DNA of 64,000 nt, taken from Botrytis cinerea B05.10. Taxonomy: Eukaryota > Ascomycota > Leotiomycetes > Helotiales > Sclerotiniaceae. The position numbers and the translations under genes are program-made. Of the stretch, positions 13,087 through 22,398 are shown piece after piece; the first letter of the stretch is position 1; each line of letters opens with the position of its first letter. Under the pieces are notes generated by a model. That model was not told the DNA's origin. It worked only from the letters and a program-made list of their open reading frames with translations, and did no database searches. The stretch spans positions 1,302,001-1,366,000 of the forward strand of contig NC_037317.1 of NCBI RefSeq assembly GCF_000143535.2, read 5' to 3'.

Positions 13087-13681
13087 TGATCATGTATATT
13101 CAAGCAAACGACTGATGAGATTCTTTGGGGCTCCAAAAACGGTATCTACACAGATATCAAAGTAGACAGGGTACAGATCAGCTTTGTTTGTTGTTGTTAC
13201 CAAATTTTTGTCGTCATATAATTCGTCCGGATAAGCTACAGAGACTGGGATGACGATTGGATTATCTAACTGCCGTGTGGAGCTGAGAAATACATAGACC
13301 AGTTGATTTCTTATGCTAATCACTCCTGCATGGTATTCACGGTCTCTATAACGTTGCAATTCGCGGTTCCTGTTGACTTGTCTTAAGATTGTCCATTCCT
13401 GACTCCATTCTGCTCGGCGTCTCTGGGGTCGTGATGCTCTTTATGTCACAGGGACCGCAATTATCCGTAGAAATATTCTCCTTCGAGTGAGTTGAAAGGC
13501 CACCGTCCATCTTTGATTGAGTCTTATTTTGAGGAGCTGTGGAAGTCTGTCTTCCTGAACTATTGGGTGATGCAGTTGCTGCAATTTTCTTCTACAACCA
13601 TTGTTAGTATAATGCAATGTGAAACTGCACTATTGATGACATATAGGTGCTAACCTGTTGCAAATTGGGTAGAATCTGCAT
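13087..13681 (-). CDS. Unresolved small hypothetical gene with two overlapping frames
   Basis: Two minus-strand frames look coding but do not join simply. Model A: ATG at 13679-13681, exon 13681-13655 (MQILPNLQQ), intron 13654-13592 with a GTTAGC donor, TACTAAC branch site and TAG acceptor, then exon 13591-13346; the product has 90 residues, is Ser/Thr/Asn-rich and probably disordered. Model B: an open frame from about 13440 to 13087 in another phase, about 120 codons, with a more structured composition (RNRELQRYRDREYHAGVI early, YPVYFDICVDTVFGAP late) but no ATG. A 46-base intron with a weak GTCCCT donor and a GCAG acceptor inside exon 2 would fuse A's head to B's tail in frame. No family is recognised. 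It may be a spliced gene or one broken by a frameshift. Confidence 0.35.
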
Positions 13682-14865
13682 ATTTCTATAGAAATTGATA
13701 TAATGTGGTCTTCAGAAGACTGGTGGAGCAGATTTCAAAAGTGTTCGACGGAACATCATCTTGACCAGGTGTAAATGTATAATCGGGGAGAATGGTACCT
13801 ATGTGAATTGAGGTCTCCGGATATAGTTCTTATGATACCGGTAGTTATGATATATATGTGTTGGGAGATGAAGAGTTCTTAAAGAATAAATTTGAAAACG
13901 GGATCAAAGGCACTGACCCCAGATTTTCCGGAAAACGCACGAGCCACATGTAGGGCTGCAGCGGTCACTGTACCAAAATACGCTAAGCAGGGATACAGCA
14001 AATCACCTGGGTATCTAAATTCTAATTAGATGTCTGTTTGATAAATGTGGGCAACGACAATCGAACATGGAATTAATTCAATTCAATATAAATGTCCAGC
14101 ATTGATGAATAATGTAGTGAGCCAACGAACGAAACACTCTGCTTCACCTGCTTCACCGTTTCTCGCAATTCCCACATAAGCTTTATTTACTCAATCTATT
14201 CTTACCTACCTAGGTAGTATATATTAATTTCAATTTGATCTCTTCTCGCTTCTACTCAAAGACATAGACCGTAGGCGATTTGTACATTTACAACTTGAGC
14301 ATCCAGAAACCACTAGAGCAAACAAGCACCTATTCGAATCACATACATTTAAATCGTCAAATCATGCCATGCATGGCATACTTCTCACACCAGGTAGATT
14401 TTCGAATCGATCCTTCAAAAGCCGCAACTTCCCCCAAATCTAGGTGTCGTTTCGGTCCATCAGTGGGTGCATGGGCTGACAAAACACTTCTCAACTCTCG
14501 AAATTAATTTTTATTTTATTTTAATTCTTCAACTATTTGATATGAGAATCTATTCTTTGATTATTCGATCTCTAATAAATCATTACAACAATATCTTAAA
14601 TATACAAATCAATATCTATATCTCAAGAGATATTTTTAAGTCTATTTTCGCCGTTTCCTATTAGTTCGTACAGACTGACAAAACCCAGGAAGACCCTCGC
14701 TCGTCCTTTAAGATTGACCTTCTCCCTCTTCACCGCAACAAAAGACATTTTTGATCAGAACATCACACATACCCACAACAAAAACAGCGATTCCCACAAC
14801 TACCACCAGACAAAACACCCTCCACATATCCCAGATCCTTGAGTCCCCCAAAAAATCCAAAAAGA
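13682..14865. other. Intergenic, upstream of the small minus-strand gene
   Basis: About 1.2 kb. It contains pyrimidine-rich, promoter-like sequence at 14130-14260 and a perfect 16-base palindrome at 14364-14379. Short minus-strand open stretches near 13700-13830 could be an extra upstream exon of the small gene but are unsupported. The last bases (about 14858-14866) hold the A-run that is the Pol III terminator of the 5S gene on the other strand. Confidence 0.45.
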
Positions 14866-14985
14866 AACATACAACAGTGGGGATTCGCTGGTGGTCACCC
14901 ACCCAACTACTAATCCACCGATCTGAAGCTTGTGTATGGCAGAGCGGACGGGATGCCCAATTCTCTTCAGTCTATGGTCGTATGT
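14866..14985 (-). rRNA. 5S ribosomal RNA
   Basis: On the minus strand the sequence starts ACATACGACCATAGACTGAA at 14985 and ends near 14866 with GTTGTATGT, which pairs with the 5' end to close helix I. The internal control region is typical: GGGCATCCCGTCCGCTCTG, then AGTAGTTGGGTGGGTGACC and ACCAGCGAATCCC, as in Neurospora-type 5S RNAs. Length is about 120 bases. A T-rich Pol III terminator (TTTCTTTTT) follows immediately. Isolated, dispersed 5S genes are normal in filamentous ascomycetes, where 5S is not part of the rDNA repeat. The short open frames across this stretch are spurious. Confidence 0.95.
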
Positions 14986-15654
14986 GTCTGCCTTAGCCAC
15001 AATTTAGACTATATTACTGTTATAAATATTGGTATGTGAGATATACCTCCTCAAGACATCTTCTCTCGCAACAAATGAACAAACGAACGAGGAATATGAT
15101 ATAATATAACGTATTTGCGCCCGTCGAGGTTGTAAAGTATAAGAGAAAAGAGGGGAAGAAAGGAATTTGTTTTTTCAAATTGCACGAGAATGAATGAGAG
15201 TGTGTTTCCTGTGCGAGTATCCAGATTTTCTTTCACTTTCACTCGCTTAAGTATGGAAAGACTGTTTGTTTGTTTGTATTCACTCAAGTTACAGCTCGCG
15301 TATTTTTATTTTTGTCTTTGGGGGAGGGGCGGCAAGATCAAAGTTTCATGGGTTCCTGTTAATATTGTTATGAAGTTGGATTTCAACCGTGAGGAGGTAA
15401 ATATTTATCTCACATCCTTTGATAGGATTGTTCCGTGATGAAACATTGTCTTCAATATTATATATAAACATCGTGTATGATGAATAAATAGACAAAAAGA
15501 GGCATTGCAAAATTCACCCCATCTTGCAAATCTCAAACCCCCATAGATATGTTTATTAATTTTTTGTAAAATTTTAATTATTTATTCTAATTTCTAAGCG
15601 ATATCAATTTATAATTTATTAATACATATCTGAAAACATCTCTCTTCCCCCTTC
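14986..15654. other. Intergenic between 5S rRNA and wall-protein gene
   Basis: About 670 bases that presumably hold the 5' flank of the 5S gene and the 3' region of the secreted-protein gene. The part near 15540-15640 is very AT-rich, as expected of a 3' untranslated region and terminator. No gene seen. Confidence 0.45.
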
Positions 15655-17283
15655 TTAATTCGCACTATAGCTCATTTGTCCACACATTCCATTCGAAACA
15701 GTCAAGGTAGTGGAACTGCTTGCGTATGACGAAGTCCAAAATTTGTTGGTCACGATGCTGTTAGTGGCACAAGTTGAACTTGGTGAAGTCAAATAACAAG
15801 CGCCGCTGTTCAGATAGACCGAACCACCGCAACCGCCTGGAGCGGTCTGACATGCTACACAACAGTCATAGGCAGAGTTTGTCTTCAACGAAGAGAGAAC
15901 ACTTGTGAGAAACTGGACTTGTGAGATGGGTGCTCCGTTAACGGAAGAGATAATGTTGTTAGCGGCACAAGCGGCGTAGCTGGTGGGGGTTGCGCCGGAA
16001 ACTTCGCGGACGGTTTGGGTGGCTGTGAGGGTTGTTGTAGAAGTGGCTACGATGATGCTTGAGATGGTTGAATATTCGGTAGCTACAATGGTGGTGGAAC
16101 AATCCTCTTCCAGCACACTTGTTGTTGTTGTTATAGTGGAGGTGGAAGTCTCTGTGACATAGGGAGTTGCAAGATTGGTAACCATTGCTGCTGTTTCGGT
16201 GATTGTGGTGATAGACCCGATGTTCAAGGTCGAGGTGCATTCAACCGCTGCTGGGTAAGATGTGCTATAAATAAGGGTAGATGCGGAGCTAGAGCTGATA
16301 GTTGAGTTTGCGCTTACGGGGGTGAAGTTTGGTCTGTTGGAAGGGATGACACCAGTTGGCGCGTACATGGAAGGACTTGGGTCTGCGCTGATAACGTGGG
16401 TGAAGCTGGGTCTACCGGAAGGGATGACACCAGTTGGCGCGTACATGGAAGGACTTGGGTCTTCAAGTGGGCTGACGTCGCTACTGATAGCTGTGCCCGC
16501 AGGTTTACTGGCCGATGGTGCATATCCAGAGGCACCAATGTGGCTAGATGTGGTGTTGTAGTAATGATATCTAGAGTAAGTTCTAGATGGAGCAAATTGA
16601 GCCACTTCTGTACTATGCTCCTCAGGTTTTGAAGCAGATTGATGGTCGGTGGCAGTTTTTGTGAGAGACTGCAAGGTGTTTGGCCATTGGTGATTCCAGT
16701 CGCCTGGCTTTGTTACAGTATAGTACACATCGTTTGAATAAACAAGGGTAGATGTTACTGTGATTGTAACGGTGAGTGGTGCTTGAGAAGGCTGAGCTGG
16801 TCCACATTCATCACGCTTGGCTACCTTAGGAATAGCTGAAGCGATCGGCGTGAAGCCATATGGAGATGCGATGTAAACGGTTTCTGGGCTTGCACTGATT
16901 GTAGTTGTAGCAGTATCGGTCTCCGTCTCAACAACAGCACTAGTGATAGAGGTTGTAGCAAGATAAGTTGATGTACTATAAAATGTATCGGTAACTTGAG
17001 GAACAATAGTTGTTTCGGTGGTGGTGGCGAATTCTCCCACAGTAAGAGTACTTGGTTGAAGGGTCAAGGAGATGGAGGGAGTATAGGTGACTATACTTGT
17101 ATCGATCTGGGTTGAAGTCTCTGTCTTGGAGGATGTAAGAACATTGTATGGTGCGATTGCAGCAAATGAGGTGGTGCATGTCAATTGTTCATCAAGTGCT
17201 GGAGTTGGGTATGTGCCATTTGACAAAATGGTAGAAACGGCTGGAGTCGCAAGGACAACTAATGGAAGGAGCGTGGAAACCAT
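15655..17283 (-). CDS. Secreted Ser/Thr-rich cell-surface glycoprotein with C-terminal Cys-rich module
   Basis: A single-exon frame. The open frame runs up to 17376, but I prefer the ATG at 17281-17283 because it is followed at once by a signal peptide (MVSTLLPLVVLATPAVS); this gives 542 residues. The body is dominated by Thr, Ser and Val (many TTT, STS and TTET runs), suited to heavy O-glycosylation and an extended wall-spanning stalk. Two tandem copies of a 26-residue repeat containing DPSPSMYAPTGVIPS lie in the middle (DNA at 16339-16462). The last 100 residues form a compact Cys-rich domain (DCCVACQ, GGCGG, GACYL) resembling fungal apple/PAN-like adhesion modules. There is no hydrophobic C-terminal tail, so GPI anchoring is unlikely. 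A role in the wall or adhesion is inference. Confidence 0.8.
   Translation of the reverse strand: MVSTLLPLVVLATPAVSTILSNGTYPTPALDEQLTCTTSFAAIAPYNVLTSSKTETSTQIDTSIVTYTPSISLTLQPSTLTVGEFATTTETTIVPQVTDTFYSTSTYLATTSITSAVVETETDTATTTISASPETVYIASPYGFTPIASAIPKVAKRDECGPAQPSQAPLTVTITVTSTLVYSNDVYYTVTKPGDWNHQWPNTLQSLTKTATDHQSASKPEEHSTEVAQFAPSRTYSRYHYYNTTSSHIGASGYAPSASKPAGTAISSDVSPLEDPSPSMYAPTGVIPSGRPSFTHVISADPSPSMYAPTGVIPSNRPNFTPVSANSTISSSSASTLIYSTSYPAAVECTSTLNIGSITTITETAAMVTNLATPYVTETSTSTITTTTSVLEEDCSTTIVATEYSTISSIIVATSTTTLTATQTVREVSGATPTSYAACAANNIISSVNGAPISQVQFLTSVLSSLKTNSAYDCCVACQTAPGGCGGSVYLNSGACYLTSPSSTCATNSIVTNKFWTSSYASSSTTLTVSNGMCGQMSYSAN
16339..16462 (-). repeat. 78-base tandem duplication inside the wall-protein gene
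   Basis: Two near-identical copies with a 78-base period (a 46-base core starting at 16339 and again at 16417) encode 26-residue repeats of the stalk. The period is a multiple of three, so copy number can change without breaking the frame. Repeats of this kind often vary between strains in wall proteins. Confidence 0.85.
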
Positions 17284-19490
17284 TGTAACGGTTATTGTGA
17301 CTGACTGAGAAATAAAAGAAGGATTCAAAAGTCTAGGATATCGATTGAAGGAGCTATTGGGAAGACGGAAAACCACTGGAATAAGTACTTTTCAGAGGTC
17401 TATCTCCGTGTTAGGACTTATCAGAAAAACTCCTGCATTCGGATATGTCCAGGGATGCTGAACCTATAGAGAGCTTCTCGTCAAGTTCAAACGGCAGAGA
17501 AACAGTGTTGAAGGCTGAATGCTGCTGTCAATATCAATAGCTTGAACTGTGGAGTTCTGAGCCGTGGCGCTACGCCTTAATCGGCAGCGCGTAGGCTTTC
17601 TCATCCAGACGAACGGAGAGAAAATGACCACTGCGCCTGTGCATTTTCAGATGACCTTGATAGAAATAAGGTGCTGGTAGGGTTTCCCAGATGTATACAC
17701 CATGGTCAAAGTTTTGCTTCATTGGAGAAAGAGTCAGGAAGCGGGTATGGAGAAATTGAACCCCTGATCTAAGATCTTCAAGCAAAACAGATTCATGTCT
17801 CTAGATCTATTTGAGCTTAAGCAGACTACTGTAGCGCGAAGTTTAACTACCCTGGTATCGACGCAACTGAAGAACTTTCCCAAGCGCAGGGTTAGATAAT
17901 TGTGTTAGATTACTTGTGAGGAATCTAGATCCGAAAAGACTGAAAGGTCGATACTCTGCACGTACCACAATGGAACGATGAGATAGCAAAAATAGGCATC
18001 TAAACACATAAGCGAGCTGAAAGCAGATTACTTTCGCTTCTTCTATCCTGTTCATCCCAAATATAGTGGACCTTGCAGTTGACGATGCCGCTGACTATTT
18101 CTGAAGTAGCTAGTAAACGAACGCGAGCAAAAAACGTGGGAGAAATTCCTACGATTGGATACCATGGAATAAAATTGGGCTTACGGGCCGTGCCTTATCT
18201 TGCGAGCCATTTCCACAGCACTCAGAATAGCGGATCATGATCTTTGTCGATATGGAAATATCTCTATCAAAGTATAACTTCTAAACTTCTCACAGCAAAG
18301 ACGGGAAGTATAAGGCCTATCGAATGAAGGCATTCAGACCATTGTACACTGATCCAAAAGGGAAGAATCGGTGAAGTAAACAAACTCTGGTGTGTCAGAT
18401 CTCTACTAGCACTAACCCTAACTGGGACTAGCCAAGTACTCTTGCGCTCATCGAGGAACCATCGCATCATAGAAACAATTCTGTCAACAACATGTCGACA
18501 GGTAGGTATAGCTTCATTATCTTCAACCGATGGCTCTGTGTCGTGCACTGCAGATTATTCGGAGATACATACTGAATGGCTAACCACGCGAATCGGAGTA
18601 TAGTCAATGCCAACAAGAGCAAGCAAGCAATGAACGAACCATCAAAATCCCTAAGGAATTCGTTCTATAGCCATCCCATCCTGCATGTAAATCTACGTTC
18701 TACTTGTCCCATTGTACCATCTCATCCCTTTTTCATTTTCTAACTCATACAGAAAGGAGTGGAATAAGCTTATCCCTCTGAATTCTAACCTTCTTCCAAT
18801 CCAGCTGAAACCACTTTTTAGAGTTTCAACAACCCTATTCATTAGAGTTTTCTCCCTTATTTTAGACTTCTGATCCCCCGGAGCTTCTCTGAACCGATTT
18901 TACGGTACAAATACCTGGGAAAGAATGGAATGTTGAAACTCTGAAAGAAATTGAAACTTTCACCGAGAGAATATAGATGTAGATATAAGATTTCGAAAAA
19001 GGCTGAGAGGCTTTAAAGGTAGAACATGGGTGTATACCAGGTACAAAGGAACACTTTCTCTCGAACTTATTCGAAATTCCCCATGTGAACAATCTTTACT
19101 AGCAAAAGTGTTTTTCGAAATACATTGTATTACAGACAACTCAATGGTAATACAAACCTCTTACACATGATGTGAAATAGGTAGTGATTCATGATTGGTA
19201 ACAAATTAAAGTTCAGATCAACTCAAAAATTGGGAATAGCTTCATCTTGCTACTTCGTTTATTCCCCTTACCGCTTTTTGTCGATCTTTCCAACGGTTAA
19301 TCGTCATAGACGTACATCCCTTTTCAACGTCAAGATACATTCTTTATTTTTGCGGATTTCTTCACACAATTTCCTTACAGTTTTGCTGTCCAAACTTTGG
19401 CTTTTTTGGTCGTATTGTATAGTAATCTTGGATATCTTCAACAATCATTCATTTTCTTAGGTTATAGTATGTTGATGTTCTATTTCGTTC
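17284..19490. other. 2.2-kb intergenic region
   Basis: It covers the promoter of the wall-protein gene and the 3' flank of the Tcd gene. Only short frames occur (up to 93 codons), without domains. A single actaaccctaact at about 18410-18422 resembles the telomere repeat but is one and a half units only. No RNA gene recognised. Confidence 0.45.
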
Positions 19491-21132
19491 TCATCTATAC
19501 TTTTCATACCCAATCTCTTCTCTAATCCTTGCCTCTACTTTCTCTATAGTGGTACTATCATATACATCCTCTACTTTCTTTCCCTCCTTGAATACAAGCT
19601 TCTCGTGTTTTGTTGCCTCCTCCCTTGTCATGCACACCAAGTCTCTCGCCCTGACTTTGCTTACTTTCTGTCCCTCAACACTCGAATCCAGAGTGCTTCC
19701 TTCTTCAGGTTTCCTCCACCTCGTCAACGACAATCTTGTTGATACCCCGCTCAATGCTGACTTTCCCTTATAAACTTCTTCAACTATGTATCCCACATCG
19801 GCAGATGTTAATGGGACCTTCAATCCCTGTGCATCTTCGTGTTCAGTGGTAGCACGGGCCAGCTTCTCTTCAAACCCTTGAAGTTGGGCGAGTATTCCGT
19901 CATACATCTTGTCCCGACCCTTGGCTGGGACGTATTCGCATGGATAACCTGTGATTTGAAGGATCAAATGGTTGGCGACTACATATCCGAAGACAGCGGG
20001 CATAGTGCCTAAAACTGGCAATATTCGTACGCGGAAATCAGGTAATACACCAAGATCGCCAACTGAGCCTTTCTTGAATTCCTCCTCGGGTAAAGGTAAT
20101 AGTTGCGCCTTTCCTGGTCCAGGCTTTTCTGTTGAATATACCACATTGATTCCAGATGTAATTCCTAGTAAACGGAGCCTTCTTCGAGTGGATCGAGAGA
20201 GTGGATCATCGGTACTAGCAGAGATATCTCCAACGAAGACTCTAGTAGGGTCTGATTTGCATCCTGCACCCATGGACGAAATCACTGGCAATTTGTTTTT
20301 ATAACAATATTCCAGCAATTCTACCTTACTATCAATGTTATCAATGGCATCCACAATATAGTCCGGCTTTCTACCATCCCAATCTACAAGCAGAGAATCG
20401 GCCGATTTGGCATGGAAAAGTTCGTTTCTTAAATCGAAATTTACCCATGGGGCAATTTGTTGTAGACGGTTTTTCAAACATCCCACTTTCGGTGTGCCAA
20501 CATCTGCAAGCGTCGCAACAGCGTGTCTGTTGAGAGATGAGAGAGTGACTTGGTCGAAATCGATAAGACGAATATGGGAAACTCCTGAGCGCGCGAGAGC
20601 TGCCGTGCAATGCGATCCAACGCCTCCACAACCAACCACAACCACAAATGCCGAGCGCAACTTTTGTAATCCGTCATCTTTCAAGAAGACTCGATTTCGG
20701 GCCAATTGTTCTAAAATGAGTTCTGCACAAATCAGTGATGCTCATAGTATCTTGTAGAAGAATCGAAAGTACCATCATCGTAATCGCCCCTTCTGGCTCT
20801 CTCCGCCAATGCAGCACCCCTCTCATCTTCTTTACTCATGCCCGTACCCTTGGGCGCAATCCCCATATCCGTAAGCTTCACTTCTCTCGTCAGTATAAGC
20901 ACTTGAGTACAATCTCACTCGATTGCCAAGTGGCAGATCCGGAACATACCAAATCAGCATGATGATCTCGTCCCAAGCTAGGTATCGAACTCTTTAGATC
21001 TTCCACTTTCTCCTGCCTTCTCAGGGCCTGGTAACTAAAAATTGCACCTGCCACTACCGCACCAGATACAAGCGCAGTGGCTGTAAACTGCGCTTGTGAG
21101 GAACTTCCCACGCGATTGATCAAGTTCGACAT
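19491..21132 (-). CDS. tRNA threonylcarbamoyladenosine dehydratase (TcdA/Tcd1-2 type)
   Basis: This E1-like enzyme uses ATP to cyclise N6-threonylcarbamoyladenosine at tRNA position 37 (ct6A). Three exons: 21132-20950, 20875-20773 and 20722-19491, giving 505 residues. Residues 17-36 form an N-terminal membrane segment (TALVSGAVVAGAIFSYQAL), as expected for the fungal enzymes at the mitochondrial outer membrane. The catalytic domain begins QLARNRVFLKDDGLQKLR, followed by the nucleotide-binding loop VVVGCGGVGSH, the LIDFDQVTLSSLNRH segment, DAIDNIDSK and SSMGAGCKSDPTR. These features match the ThiF/MoeB/TcdA fold, and the length fits yeast Tcd1/Tcd2 plus extensions. Intron 1 has a CTGAC branch site. 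Yeast has two paralogues; I cannot say which this matches. The gene is divergent from the VOC gene, sharing a 453-base promoter region. Confidence 0.92.
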
Positions 21133-21585
21133 GGCGGATTACAACAATGATATCGTCTGTCGCAAGAGGGACGGAGTCGTGGTCTTCGTAATCTTCGCAA
21201 TCGTAATGATGGAACTAGGCTATGTCATGTATGTGCCTCTTTGCAACTACACACAAGCCATTGTACAATTCATTGCATGTTATTATCGCCGTTGTATACA
21301 TGAAACTTTTTTTGAAATTCACAAAAAGCTGACGGCAATCTCCGTCGCGGGGTGCCTCGGATGTTGATTGGTGCGATATGATACAAGGATGACATGAGCA
21401 ACTCTTCGGGGAAGGAAAAAGCAGCCGAAAATGAGTACTGTGCACACCACCAAGACACACCAAGACAGTACGTATTTTCGAATACTCAATTTCGGCCTGT
21501 TGTTGCTTCGCCGAAGAGAGCAATCAGCTATAAATGTGTCGTGCTCTATTCATGATTTGACAACTAAAATTCACGGTATTTCATT
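21133..21585. promoter_or_regulatory. Shared divergent promoter region (Tcd / VOC protein)
   Basis: A 453-base gap between two head-to-head start codons. It must hold both promoters. No clear TATA pair or known operator is visible; small frames inside are unlikely to be genes. Confidence 0.45.
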
Positions 21586-22205
21586 ATGTCTATGTTCACA
21601 AGAAGCATTCCGAAATTGATCAACCATACCAACCTTCAACACATTCGAAAGATGACTTTTACACCAGCAGCACATATCAAATCCCTCGATCACCTCGTCT
21701 TGACTGTCGCCTCCATACCCCGCACAGCCCAATGGTATAAGGCGAATCTTGGCATGCAGGCAGAGCAATTTGTCTCAAGTGCCACACCAGATATCACTCG
21801 TCATTCGCTTCTTTTTGGTTCACAAAAAATAAATCTACATGAACTCGGAAAGGTAACTTGTATTCGACACCTTTCTTGGGATATATGGTCTCATCGCGCT
21901 GAAATGCATTAGGAATTTGAGCCCAAAGCTCAAAATGTGAAAGATGGAAGCGCAGATTTGTGCTTTATAACGGATGACAATGTTAAAGATGTTCGCCAAC
22001 GTCTAATAGATGCAGGTGTAGAGATGGTTGATCTAAGCCCAGAGAAAACTGACGAAGGCATTGTGGTACGCACTGGTGCTCAAGGCAAGCTGAGAAGTGT
22101 CTATTGTAGAGATCCCGATGGGAATTTGATCGAGTAAGTTATCATCTTCCTTGAATTAATGAAGCATATATTAATAAATGTCGAAGGATCTCTAACTATA
22201 TCTAA
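21586..22205 (+). CDS. VOC-superfamily protein (glyoxalase/dioxygenase fold)
   Basis: Vicinal-oxygen-chelate proteins are small metal-dependent enzymes of the glyoxalase I, bleomycin-resistance and dioxygenase group. Three exons (21586-21852, 21913-22133, 22187-22205) give 168 residues. The two beta-alpha-beta modules are visible: SLDHLVLTVASIPRTAQWY with FGSQKINLHE, then SADLCFITDD with VYCRDPDGNLIE. The last exon adds ISNYI and stop, completing the usual NLIEISNY ending; reading through that donor instead would end the protein at LIE. Metal ligands are probably the H of LDH, the H of NLHE and the E of NLIE. The first 22 residues are basic and may target mitochondria; a second ATG at 21652 would remove them. 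The substrate is unknown. Confidence 0.88.
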
Positions 22206-22398
22206 AACCCCTATAAAATATTGATGTGGAAATTGAACCTTTCTTTCAAAACGGGTATATGGCGCCTTGTTACTTTTCCGACCAAATCCTCATGAATCAT
22301 CATTGTACAGTTTGTATCCAATACCTGACCAAAAACACTACGAAAAAACTCCACAAAATTGAAATGAAGAGGGGGGGCGGGAGAGAAAGATGCCACTA

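Noticed and set aside
14708..15000. Two minus-strand frames (64 and 66 codons) with apparent membrane segments
   Set aside because: They overlap the 5S rRNA gene and its flanks; the open frames are by-products of the RNA sequence.
16314..16595. 93-codon minus-strand and 79-codon plus-strand frames with internal repeats
   Set aside because: Shadows of the 78-base duplication in the wall-protein gene.
18408..18424. Telomere-like actaaccctaact
   Set aside because: Only about one and a half units, internal, with coding genes on both sides.
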